A stretch of DNA of 14,827 bases from JAUPVN01 sp964423475. Lineage in GTDB: Bacteria > Patescibacteriota > Saccharimonadia > Saccharimonadales > CAIOMD01. Under the pieces are notes generated by a model. The model made no database searches and had not been told where the DNA came from. It saw only the letters and a list, made by a program, of their open reading frames with translations. The position numbers and the translations under genes were made by a program. The stretch's first letter is position 1; each line of letters opens with the position of its first letter. Shown in pieces: positions 1 to 7,615 of the stretch. The stretch lies in NCBI GenBank assembly GCA_964423475.1, contig CAYRFD010000023.1:1-14827 (forward strand), written 5' to 3'.

Positions 1-1215
1 GGTGCTTTTAATGGTTACGAAAGCGGTGATAAGGTTGGTGATGCATTATCTATAGGGGCGGGCATAATGGCAAGCTCTCAACGCTATAAAATGGGTGGCA
101 CGGCAAAAACCCCTAAACAAACAGCCGAAATAGAACAACAAATTGCTCTAGAAAAAAAACAAGAACTAAAAACAATGTCTCTTTACGACAAATATTTTGC
201 ACTAGACAACCCTAACTCTTATGCATTTAACACAATTATGACTTCTCCAAGTAACCCAAAAGGAATAGCAATTGCTAGTGTTCAGAACGCTGCTAAAATA
301 ATTAACCCCCTAAATTATATTTCTAAACAAGTTTTAGCCGCAGACGGTTCTGCAACTAACGAGGCTAGCGGGGTTGCCCAGCTTTACGAACAGGCGGGAG
401 TAACCAATTACGGCTTTACTGACGCAGAAGTAGATGCTTTACCCGGAGTAATGGAAACCGAAAAGTGGTTAGTTGCAAACAATAAAGTACAAGATTATAA
501 AAACTGGGTAAACCAGTGCCATCCATCAGATTCGGACACACTCATTGCCGAAGGCTTGGCGCTCTCACAAGAAGACGAAGACGCGTTTAAACAATGTAGA
601 GAAGACCCAGATGTAAAATTTTATACTGCTTATTATCTTGACAGGGGAATAGCAACCGCATTAGCCTTTGAAAACAAAACAAGCGATTGCATGAACCCAG
701 ATGACGATGATGCCAAATGTGCTTTTGATGACGGCAATGGTGCAGTAAACAATAGCGCCAGCAGTTCTGGCAGTAGTTTTTCTGGAACGGGCGTACCGGG
801 TAAAATATACTGGCCCGTAAGTAGCAAAACAAATAGCTCCGCACATGACTTTAGCGTACCCAAGGGCACCCCCGTACACGCAGTAACAGACGGAACGGTA
901 ACTGTTTCTAAGGATATACCGGGGAGTGGTAGCGAGGGTTTTGCCTCTTACGGTAGAGTAATTAAGATAGACCACGGAATAACAAACGGTGATGGGTCAA
1001 CCATAGTATATGCCCACCTGCAAGAAAGATTAGTTAAAGAGGGGGATAAGGTAGTTGCTGGCCAGGTTATTGGGCTTTCTGGCAACGCCGGCAATTCAAG
1101 TGGTCCGCATCTTCATATAGACTTTGACGGACCCTACACCGCAGTAGCGTGGCTAAAAAGCCAGAACGCAGAAGAACCCCCAGAAGCACAGGCGCAAAAT
1201 AATGTATCAATATAA
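1..1215 (+). CDS. Partial protein with C-terminal M23 (LytM-like) peptidase domain, 5' end outside window
   Basis: The frame is open from base 1, so the Met at 67 is probably internal; about 404 residues are visible. The C-terminal ~125 residues match the M23 zinc endopeptidase fold, which cuts peptidoglycan cross-bridges: a D-F-x-V-P-K-G-T-P-V strand (Asp codon 847-849), YAHL (His codon 1015-1017), the biotinyl-like G-D-K-V-x-x-G-Q-V-I-G turn, and G-P-H-L-H (codons 1105-1116). The usual HxxxD first-ligand motif is altered: the residue four before Asp is Ser, and a His sits directly before Asp. The preceding ~240 residues are polar, acidic and Cys-containing, with a Ser/Gly-rich linker just before the peptidase, and match no family I can name. 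It lies 45 bp upstream of another wall hydrolase, so they are probably co-transcribed. In Saccharibacteria such genes often sit at the end of type IV secretion-like clusters and may follow membrane segments, but that part lies outside the window. The domain call is firm; activity is uncertain. Confidence 0.85.
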   Translation, partial: GAFNGYESGDKVGDALSIGAGIMASSQRYKMGGTAKTPKQTAEIEQQIALEKKQELKTMSLYDKYFALDNPNSYAFNTIMTSPSNPKGIAIASVQNAAKIINPLNYISKQVLAADGSATNEASGVAQLYEQAGVTNYGFTDAEVDALPGVMETEKWLVANNKVQDYKNWVNQCHPSDSDTLIAEGLALSQEDEDAFKQCREDPDVKFYTAYYLDRGIATALAFENKTSDCMNPDDDDAKCAFDDGNGAVNNSASSSGSSFSGTGVPGKIYWPVSSKTNSSAHDFSVPKGTPVHAVTDGTVTVSKDIPGSGSEGFASYGRVIKIDHGITNGDGSTIVYAHLQERLVKEGDKVVAGQVIGLSGNAGNSSGPHLHIDFDGPYTAVAWLKSQNAEEPPEAQAQNNVSI

Positions 1216-1242
1216 TACCTGGCCCAGCAAATCACTATTCAT

Positions 1243-1252
1243 TAAAGGGGAA
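1243..1252 (+). promoter_or_regulatory. Ribosome binding site of the three-domain hydrolase
   Basis: A purine-rich AAAGGGGAA stretch ends about 8-9 bases before the ATG at 1261. It supports that start, which also opens directly into a signal peptide. Confidence 0.6.
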
Positions 1253-1260
1253 CTTAAAAA

Positions 1261-3354
1261 ATGTATATAGTAAAAAAAATATATTTTAAAAAAACATTGT
1301 TGTTCTTATTTGCGGCCGTATTTATAGTAGATCTTTTTGCCAGCACGGGTAGCCTGGTTTTTGCCGCCAAAAACCCCGCAGACGAAGCCAGAAAAGCCAT
1401 TAGAGGGGGATACACTAGGTACGTGCCAGGCGACGAAGCTTGTATTAGCACACCGGCGGGTAATATTTCGCTAGAAGAGCAAAATTTTATTAAAGAATTT
1501 GGAGATAAGGCAGGAATAGCTTGGTTAGATCTTAGCCAACCCAATCCTGGAGACCAACCAAACACAGCCGCCGAACCTACTGTTTTTGGCGAAGTTAAAA
1601 CAACCAGCCCTTGGTCTACAATTAAGGTTTTAATAATTGCAGCATATTTAAAGCGCCAAGGAGGCGCCGGCGCACAAGAACAAAACATTGTAAATGCTCT
1701 TACAAATTCTGACAACGAGGCCATTATGGCCGTAAAAGTTGCCGGGGGCACAGATGAAGAAATGTCTAAAACCATGGAGGAAATATTAGCTTCTATAGGA
1801 GACAAAGAAACAGACGTAATATTAAGTGAAGGCACGCAGGGCGGAAAAGCCACAAAATGGAGCTTTGCAAGCCAAGTAAAATTTATGGCTGCGCTTAGGC
1901 AGGGAAAAATTGTAGACAAGCAAACTTCTGACTATATACTAGCTAAAATGACACCGGCACAAACCTGGGGTCTTGGTCAAATTGGAGCAACCACATATAA
2001 GCCAGGCTGGGGTGAAATAGGTGAAGAAACTCGCCAAATGGGGTTAGTAAAGTCTAAAGACAACAAAGAATACGCCGTTGCTTTTGGCAATATTAAAAAC
2101 GTTAAATCTCCAGATGAAGAAACTAATAATAAACTTGCAAAATGGTTTGATACCAATATACTTTCAAACGGAACGACTGCGCCTGCACCGGTGGTAAACC
2201 CCGGTGGTTCACCCGCGGCGGCTGAACAGTCTGGACTTATAGCTACAAACCCCGCAGATACAGGCCAAGCCAGAATTTATAGTATGCTACTAGCCAAAGG
2301 CCTAACACCCATACAGGCCGTGGGCTTTATAGTAAATATAGAAGCAGAGTCCGGCCTACCGCCCAACGCAACAGCGGAACAAGCAAATGAGGCCGCGGGC
2401 AACACTAGCGAGGTGGGGGGCCAAAATCAAAACCCAGATCCAAACGCCCCTGGTGGCCTTGGTTTAATACAGTGGACTGGTGGTCGTAGAAAAGCTATAG
2501 TTGAATACGCAAACTCAATTAATAAAAATGTTTTTGATTTTGACTTTCAAATTAACTATTTATGGAAAGAGCTTACAGAAAACTATAAAAAAGTATACGA
2601 AGATTTAAAAAAAGCAACATCTGTTTATGAGGCGCAAAGAATTATTCTAGAAGACTTTGAAAGCCCTTTGCAGGTTCATATAGATGCCAGAAACATTACG
2701 CAGCCAATAAGAGCAGAAGAGCTGTTAAAAGAACTAGCTGGCATCTCTGCGGCTAGTGGTGTTGCTGGTTGCAGTACAGATAGTGGTACATCTACACCGG
2801 GTAAATACGGCTTTGATTTAAAAAATGGGCCAAATCAAATGGTTTATTATTCTCAGAGCGACGATCTTTACGGTAGTACTACTTACGGAAGTAGCACCAT
2901 AAAACGCTCTGGGTGCGGAATAACGTCGTTAGCTATGATAGTATCTACAATTGGTTCTAAAAAAGTAACCCCAATAGAAACCGCAAAATGGTCAGAGGCA
3001 AACGGTTTTACTAATGGTGGAACAAGCTGGGGAGCTTGGCCGGCAGCTGCTAAAGAATATAATCTTGACTTTGAAGATATTGGCACCACCGATTTTGATA
3101 AAGCCAAGCAAACAATAATGGATGGAGGCCTTGTTCTTATTAGCTTTGGGGGTGGTTTTTTTGGAAACCATTATATGATACTAAGAAAAGTATCAGAAGA
3201 TGGCAACACCTTTTATTTTGCAGACCCAGAAAGCAGATGGGGCGACGGAGAAAAACAAACAAACGTAAAGGGTTTTACTAGAGAAGAAATTGTTTCTAAG
3301 GGGCCGCCAATAGGTATGTGGACATACAAAAAGAAATCTGCCACTAGCACATAA
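1261..3354 (+). CDS. Secreted three-domain wall hydrolase: class A beta-lactamase-like, phage-tail lysozyme, C39-like peptidase
   Basis: This 697-residue protein begins with a basic stretch and a hydrophobic signal peptide or anchor (about residues 9-36, ending V-F-A-A). Module 1 (~60-300) has the serine acylation motif S119-T-I-K122, S150-D-N152 and K247-P-G-W250, the three motifs of class A beta-lactamase/DD-peptidase-like enzymes. A Pro/Ala/Gly linker follows. Module 2 (~327-492) resembles the phage-tail lysozyme family: a helix with I-E361-A-E363-S-G and the substrate-cleft motif G-L-G-L-I-Q-W405-T-G-G-R-R. Module 3 (~512-693) is a C39-like papain-fold peptidase: Q532 as oxyanion residue, G-C552-G-I-T-S-L-A-M as nucleophile, N-H637-Y-M-I-L as base and A-D655-P as third member. 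All catalytic residues appear intact. It probably acts outside the cell on peptidoglycan, its own or a host's. Whether module 1 hydrolyses beta-lactams or peptides cannot be told from sequence. Confidence 0.9.
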   Translation: MYIVKKIYFKKTLLFLFAAVFIVDLFASTGSLVFAAKNPADEARKAIRGGYTRYVPGDEACISTPAGNISLEEQNFIKEFGDKAGIAWLDLSQPNPGDQPNTAAEPTVFGEVKTTSPWSTIKVLIIAAYLKRQGGAGAQEQNIVNALTNSDNEAIMAVKVAGGTDEEMSKTMEEILASIGDKETDVILSEGTQGGKATKWSFASQVKFMAALRQGKIVDKQTSDYILAKMTPAQTWGLGQIGATTYKPGWGEIGEETRQMGLVKSKDNKEYAVAFGNIKNVKSPDEETNNKLAKWFDTNILSNGTTAPAPVVNPGGSPAAAEQSGLIATNPADTGQARIYSMLLAKGLTPIQAVGFIVNIEAESGLPPNATAEQANEAAGNTSEVGGQNQNPDPNAPGGLGLIQWTGGRRKAIVEYANSINKNVFDFDFQINYLWKELTENYKKVYEDLKKATSVYEAQRIILEDFESPLQVHIDARNITQPIRAEELLKELAGISAASGVAGCSTDSGTSTPGKYGFDLKNGPNQMVYYSQSDDLYGSTTYGSSTIKRSGCGITSLAMIVSTIGSKKVTPIETAKWSEANGFTNGGTSWGAWPAAAKEYNLDFEDIGTTDFDKAKQTIMDGGLVLISFGGGFFGNHYMILRKVSEDGNTFYFADPESRWGDGEKQTNVKGFTREEIVSKGPPIGMWTYKKKSATST

Positions 3355-3360
3355 CAATTA

Positions 3361-3365
3361 AGGAG
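3361..3365 (+). promoter_or_regulatory. Shine-Dalgarno AGGAG
   Basis: AGGAG lies 8 bases before the ATG at 3374 and fixes the start of the small membrane protein. It falls within the 19-bp gap after the hydrolase stop codon, consistent with translation from a shared transcript. Confidence 0.75.
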
Positions 3366-3373
3366 AACAAACG

Positions 3374-3829
3374 ATGATTAATAAAAAAACAATTCTGGTG
3401 GTGATTATATCAATAATTGCAATAATTATTTTATTTTTATTAAATTCTATGATTAATAATAGCAAAAAAGAGATCGTACTTGACCCAAACAGTGGCGGTA
3501 ACGAGGCCATGCTTAAAGTAAAAGATGAACAACTTTATTTATACAAAAACATGACAACACCTAGCGATTACGATGGTTTTAAAAATAATTTAGCGCTTTT
3601 TGTTGCTAAAAAGAACGGCAAGACTAACGATACCGTATCTGTTGTGGGCGTTAGCGAAAGAGTAGCAAGAGAACCCTACCCAAGGTATTTTGATGTTAAT
3701 ATACCCAGCTTAAATAAAACCTATAAAGTAAAGATAGACTACAACCAAGATAGATCAAAATTATTATTTATTATAGAAGACGAAAATTTTGTTTCTGATC
3801 TTAACATACAAAGGCCTACAGGCCAATAA
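3374..3829 (+). CDS. Small single-pass membrane protein of unknown function
   Basis: I do not recognise this 151-residue protein. A short basic N-terminus is followed by one very hydrophobic Ile/Leu-rich helix (about residues 6-25), then a polar, charged domain of ~125 residues predicted outside the membrane if the positive-inside rule holds. The outer domain mixes likely beta strands (T-V-S-V-V-G-V-S, Y-F-D-V-N-I-P, Y-K-V-K-I-D-Y, K-L-L-F-I-I-E-D), suggesting a small beta-rich domain. No catalytic motif or cysteine is visible. It starts 19 bp after the three-domain hydrolase with a good SD, so it is probably the last gene of that operon and could be an accessory to wall degradation or secretion (inference). 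Its last 14 bases overlap the end of recF on the other strand. It could instead be an anchor or immunity-type partner for the hydrolase, but nothing in the sequence proves it. Confidence 0.8.
   Translation: MINKKTILVVIISIIAIIILFLLNSMINNSKKEIVLDPNSGGNEAMLKVKDEQLYLYKNMTTPSDYDGFKNNLALFVAKKNGKTNDTVSVVGVSERVAREPYPRYFDVNIPSLNKTYKVKIDYNQDRSKLLFIIEDENFVSDLNIQRPTGQ
3813..3824. repeat. Short GGCC inverted repeat over both convergent stop codons
   Basis: GGCC-TACA-GGCC can form a four-pair, all-GC hairpin spanning the recF stop (3816-3818) and ending just before the stop of the opposite gene (3827-3829). On the - strand it is followed by CTTTGT-like sequence rather than a clean T-tract, so it is at best a weak terminator for recF. 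Confidence 0.25.
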
Positions 3830-4877
3830 GGTTGGTGTTTTGGGCAAAGTTTTTACGTATTACGTCTGCGTCTGTGGTGGTAATAATGGTTTGGGTATTT
3901 TCTAAATAACCCGTAAGACTTTTGCGGCGGGCGCCATCTAGCTCACTAAAAACATCGTCTAGTAGCAAAATCGGCTGTTGGTTACGATATTTTATAAGCA
4001 ATTGATATTCTATTATTTTTAGGCACAAAATAAGCGTTCTGGTCTCTCCGCGAGACGCAGTGGTATTAGACTCATTATTGTTTAATAGCACGCTTATATC
4101 GTCTCTGTGTGGCCCTAGCGAGGTGTATCCACGCAAGATATCTTGCTGTTTTTGTCGTTCTAGTAATCTTACTAGTTTAGATTCGTAATTTTCTTGTGGA
4201 GTTGTGCAAAGATAATCTAAGGTTACAACTTGGCTAGACTGAGCTATCTCACTATAAATGTTTTTAATTACTAAATTAATTTCTTTAATTAATTGCAGGC
4301 GCTTGGCTACCAGTTGGCCCGCAAGTTCACTCAAACGAATATCCCACACAAACAAGTCAGAGTTTTGGCCCGATTTTAAAAGAGCATTTCTTTGAGCCAA
4401 GACCCTTAAATAAGCCTTAAGACTTTTAGCATATTCTGCATCTGTAGAACTTAACAAAACATCCATAAATTGCCTCCTGCGTTCTGGTGACCCGGTAATA
4501 AATCGCATGTGCTCTGGCTCAAAAAGTACTACAGGCAAAAGATCCTCAAATTGTAGCCTTTTTTTTGGGGTGTTCTTAACAATGTATGATCTATCTACTG
4601 TGGCGTTATCTTTTTTTATTTTTACAATTCTTTGAAAATTGCTATAAGTGCCTTCTATTCTAGACCAATCTGCCCCTTTTTGAACAGTATCTGTGTAGCG
4701 GGCGCGGTAGGGCTTTATTCCGCATAGTAACAACAAAGACTCTAACATATTGGTTTTGCCACAACCGTTTGGGCCAACCACAATATTTACACCCTCAGAA
4801 AACTCTACCGCATAGTCATTATAAGAACGGTAATTTTGCAGCCGTAAAGATGTAAGTGTATTATTATCTATTGCCAT
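3816..4877 (-). CDS. recF: DNA replication and repair protein RecF
   Basis: RecF is an SMC-like ATPase that binds gapped DNA and helps load RecA with RecO/RecR. The 353-residue length is normal for the family. Visible motifs: N-terminal L-x-N-Y-R-S-Y, Walker A G35-P-N-G-C-G-K-T42, the R-R-R-Q-F-M-D stretch (~133-139), G-P-H-R-D-D (255-260), the ABC signature region A-S-R-G-E-T-R (274-280; the usual form is S-x-G-Q), Walker B I-L-L-L-D-D (303-308) and the D-loop S-E-L-D (311-314). The start lies 24 bp after the dnaN stop, with a GGTGGG purine stretch about 10 bases upstream as a weak ribosome site. It is the last gene of the dnaA-dnaN-recF block. Its 3' end converges with, and overlaps by 14 bp, the small membrane-protein gene. 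The family call is secure. Confidence 0.97.
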   Translation of the reverse strand: MAIDNNTLTSLRLQNYRSYNDYAVEFSEGVNIVVGPNGCGKTNMLESLLLLCGIKPYRARYTDTVQKGADWSRIEGTYSNFQRIVKIKKDNATVDRSYIVKNTPKKRLQFEDLLPVVLFEPEHMRFITGSPERRRQFMDVLLSSTDAEYAKSLKAYLRVLAQRNALLKSGQNSDLFVWDIRLSELAGQLVAKRLQLIKEINLVIKNIYSEIAQSSQVVTLDYLCTTPQENYESKLVRLLERQKQQDILRGYTSLGPHRDDISVLLNNNESNTTASRGETRTLILCLKIIEYQLLIKYRNQQPILLLDDVFSELDGARRKSLTGYLENTQTIITTTDADVIRKNFAQNTNLIGL

Positions 4878-4901
4878 TTTTATTAGCCCACCACTATTTA
4901 T

Positions 4902-5996
4902 TTAAGATTTTAAGGGCATTACAATATATGTTTGATTAGTTGCTTGGCTACTAGTTAAAACAAATGGTTCTAACTTGCCATTAAAACTAATTGTAACGTC
5001 TTTGGTGCCCAGTGCATTTAAAGAATCTAGCAAATACCTAGAATTAAGCGTAACTTCGCCAGAACCTTCTACTGTTGCCTTGGCTTTAGATGAGTTTTCT
5101 CCTAATTGCGATGCAATAGAGTTTATACTAACAACTCCGTCTATAGCATCTACATGCAAAGTAATACTACCGGCACTTTCGCGCGCAAATAAGCTTGATA
5201 CTTTTGTTATAGATACCAGTTCATCGCGCGGCAAAGTTGCTGTGGTAGTAAAGTTTTTTGGTATAAGCTTTTTATAATCTGGGTAAGTGGCATCTATTAA
5301 ACGTGTTACTAGCTCTATATCTCCGGCTTTAAATAAAACCTGTTGAGCATCGGCACTAATTGTTACGGTATCTTCTGTTTCTGGTATTACTCTAAGTAGT
5401 TCTAATATTGCATCTGCTGGAACTAATAAAGAAAGTTCTTGGGCAATCTTAGAAAAAGATTTTTCTGCTAATCTGTAACTATCTGTTGCGGCTGCATGTA
5501 AAATGCCGTTTACGGTGTGCAAAAATACTCCTGTTAAAACTGGTCTGGAATCGTCGTGACTAGCTGCAAACACAACCTGTTGTAAGCCTTTTTTAAAATC
5601 TTTAATTGGCAAAGATATACTTACAGATTCGTCTATGGTAGGAAAAGAAGGAAAATCATCCGCCACTACTCCATTTATAGTAGATCTATATTGTTCGGTA
5701 CTAATATTTAACTTTGTTTCGTTAAGCTCTAGTTCTAATACACCAGATGGCAAACTTGTTATGTATTCTTGCATTAACCTAGCTGGTACTGTTATTGCAC
5801 CTTGTTCACTAACTTTAGAGCCAATCTTTTCTGTTATTGCTATTTCTAGGTTTGTAGCAGATAAGCTTAATCTACCATCTATTGTTTTAAGCATTACATT
5901 ATTTAATATTGGTAATGGGTTTTTATTTGCCATAGCTATTTTAGCTACATTTGATAGTGCTTTTGATAGATTTTCTTGGGTTACTTGTAACTTCAT
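4902..5996 (-). CDS. dnaN: DNA polymerase III sliding clamp (beta subunit)
   Basis: DnaN forms the ring-shaped dimer that tethers DNA polymerase III to DNA and recruits many replication and repair partners. The 364-residue length is normal for three clamp domains. Family features include the start M-K-L-Q-V-T-Q-E-N-L, the early P-L-P-I-L-N-N-V-M-L strand, T-N-L-E-I-A-I, a central D-S-Y-R-L-A-E-K stretch, L-V-T-R-L-I-D-A-T-Y-P-D-Y-K-K-L-I-P, and the C-terminal Y-I-V-M-P-L that lines the partner-binding pocket. The start is supported by an AAAGGAA SD about 6 bases upstream. It is preceded by a 242-bp spacer carrying DnaA-box-like sites after dnaA, and followed 24 bp later by recF, so dnaN-recF probably share a transcript. 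No oddity seen. Confidence 0.97.
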   Translation of the reverse strand: MKLQVTQENLSKALSNVAKIAMANKNPLPILNNVMLKTIDGRLSLSATNLEIAITEKIGSKVSEQGAITVPARLMQEYITSLPSGVLELELNETKLNISTEQYRSTINGVVADDFPSFPTIDESVSISLPIKDFKKGLQQVVFAASHDDSRPVLTGVFLHTVNGILHAAATDSYRLAEKSFSKIAQELSLLVPADAILELLRVIPETEDTVTISADAQQVLFKAGDIELVTRLIDATYPDYKKLIPKNFTTTATLPRDELVSITKVSSLFARESAGSITLHVDAIDGVVSINSIASQLGENSSKAKATVEGSGEVTLNSRYLLDSLNALGTKDVTISFNGKLEPFVLTSSQATNQTYIVMPLKS

Positions 5997-6238
5997 AATA
6001 GTTCCTTTCTTATATGTAGTTGTTGTTATAGGGCTTGTGGATATTGTGTAAAAAGTTAGAATTAATAGATATAAAATTAAGATTTTGGTTGTGTAAAAAC
6101 AGTGGAACGGCTGTGCTAAAAAAGTGTATTAAAGCAACGTTAAAAGCAATATTTAACTGAAGCTGTGGTTTATGTGTACAAACACTAATATTTATACACA
6201 TATGTTTACACCGTTTATACACAAGTTGTACACATTTA
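5997..6238. other. dnaA-dnaN spacer with a cluster of DnaA-box-like 9-mers
   Basis: This 242-bp gene-free stretch holds several sites close to the DnaA box TTATNCACA: TGTGGATAT at 6036-6044 (- orientation), TGTGTACAA at 6173-6181 (-), TTATACACA at 6192-6200 (+) and 6215-6223 (+), and TTGTACACA at 6226-6234 (+). Weaker TGTGTAAAA copies are at 6045-6053 and 6090-6098. The last two main sites are 11 bp apart, about one helical turn. The SD of dnaN lies at its left end. It may be a second half of the origin or a DnaA-titration/regulatory site for dnaN. Binding is inferred from matches only. Confidence 0.6.
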
Positions 6239-7615
6239 TTATGCATATAAACGCTCCTTAATTTCGTCTACTTGTTCTTTTAAGATGCTGTCAAAATGAA
6301 GTTCTTTTTGAATTTTTTCTACCGAATGCATGGCGGTGGTGTGGTCTTTTCTGCCTAATTCTTGAGCAATTTTAGGAAAGCTAAGTTTAAGCTCAGATCT
6401 TAATAAATACATTGCAACCTGGCGTGGTACCACAATGTCTTTGTCTCGCCTTGGGCTTAAAAGATCAATTAAGTCTACTTGGTAATGCTTGGCCGTTTTT
6501 TCTATTATTTGCTTAGAAGAGATTCTTTTTGGCCGGCCAGGAGAAGCCCCAAAAACACCGGTTGCAACAGATATGCTGGGTTTTAAGTTGCGCATTTCAC
6601 AAAAGGCAAGCAGTTGGTTAAGGGCGCCCTCTAGTTCTCTAATGTTGTTATGAAACCGGTTGGCTAAAAACTCTACAACATCTGGTGGTAAATCTTGTTC
6701 GTGTTGTATGGCCTTGTTTTGTAATATTGCACTGCGTGTTTCAAAGTCTGGCGTACCTATATCTACTATCATGCCCCATTCAAAACGGCTTCTTAGCCTT
6801 TCTTCTAGTGTTGGAATGGCTTTGGGCGGTTTGTCACTACTTATAATGATTTGTTTATTGGCTTGGTGCAGGGCGTTAAAGGTATGAAAAAACTCTTCTT
6901 GAGTTTTTTCTTTACCGGCAATAAATTGTAGGTCGTCTACAATTAAAACATCGGCGCTTCTGTAGTGGGCGGTAAAGTCACTAATTTTTTTGTATCTAAT
7001 TGCTTGCAAAAACTCTTGAACAAATTGCTCACTAGTAATGTAAACAACCCGCGCCTTAGGATTATTTACAAGTATTCCGTTACCAACGGCTTGTATAAGG
7101 TGTGTTTTTCCAAGGCCAACTCCTCCATAAACAAACATTGGGTTATATTTTTTACCCGGAGACAAAGAAATTGCTTGGCCGGCAGCGTAAGCAAGCTCGT
7201 TATTAGAACCTACTATAAAAGAATCAAAAGTGTAGGTTTCGTTTAGGCCCTTACGGTAAGACTGAGAAAAACTATTTTTAGGTGTGTTTGTAGTAATAGT
7301 AGTTTGGTTGGGCGTTGGCCTTTTTGGGCTAGTGGCTGTTTGTTTAGAAGAGTTATTACTACGAGCAGGAACAGCATAAATTTTAAAATCTAACCTAGTG
7401 CCTTCTGGTGCATATTTTAGTAATAAAGAATCTAACATTGGGCGATATTTAACTTCTAGCTGCTGTTTTGTAAAGATGTTACCAACCCCAATAACAATTA
7501 CGTTTCCTTCTGTTCTTAGTACTCTTGTATTTTTAAACCACGTTACATAGCTACCCCTAGAAATAGAAAGCTCAATCTCTCCTAGGATGGCTTGCCAAAG
7601 CGTGTCGTCCTTCAT
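6239..7615 (-). CDS. dnaA: Chromosomal replication initiator DnaA
   Basis: DnaA is the AAA+ ATPase that binds 9-bp boxes at oriC, melts the adjacent AT-rich DNA and helps load the helicase. The 458-residue length is typical. Domain I is residues ~1-80 (L-W-Q-A-I-L-x-x-I-E-L...F-x-x-W-F-like start), followed by a Thr/Asn/Ser-rich linker (~85-120). The AAA+ core carries Walker A G-G-V-G-L-G-K-T (164-171), Walker B V-L-I-V-D-D (223-228) and a box VII-type Arg in R-L-R-S-R-F-E-W-G (273-281). Domain IV (~363-458) has the DNA-reading signature G-R-K-D-H-T-T-A-M-H (421-430). Upstream lies a GGAGGGGAG purine run, but it ends 13-17 bases before the ATG, longer than usual; no alternative in-frame start is nearer to it. 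DnaA-box matches on both sides of the gene suggest autoregulation (inference). Confidence 0.98.
   Translation of the reverse strand: MKDDTLWQAILGEIELSISRGSYVTWFKNTRVLRTEGNVIVIGVGNIFTKQQLEVKYRPMLDSLLLKYAPEGTRLDFKIYAVPARSNNSSKQTATSPKRPTPNQTTITTNTPKNSFSQSYRKGLNETYTFDSFIVGSNNELAYAAGQAISLSPGKKYNPMFVYGGVGLGKTHLIQAVGNGILVNNPKARVVYITSEQFVQEFLQAIRYKKISDFTAHYRSADVLIVDDLQFIAGKEKTQEEFFHTFNALHQANKQIIISSDKPPKAIPTLEERLRSRFEWGMIVDIGTPDFETRSAILQNKAIQHEQDLPPDVVEFLANRFHNNIRELEGALNQLLAFCEMRNLKPSISVATGVFGASPGRPKRISSKQIIEKTAKHYQVDLIDLLSPRRDKDIVVPRQVAMYLLRSELKLSFPKIAQELGRKDHTTAMHSVEKIQKELHFDSILKEQVDEIKERLYA

Noticed and set aside
1254..1919. 221-codon open frame on the - strand opposite the serine hydrolase module
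   Set aside because: It is wholly antisense to a gene with intact catalytic motifs, has low-complexity Ser/Pro/Ala composition from the mirrored codons, and has no SD.
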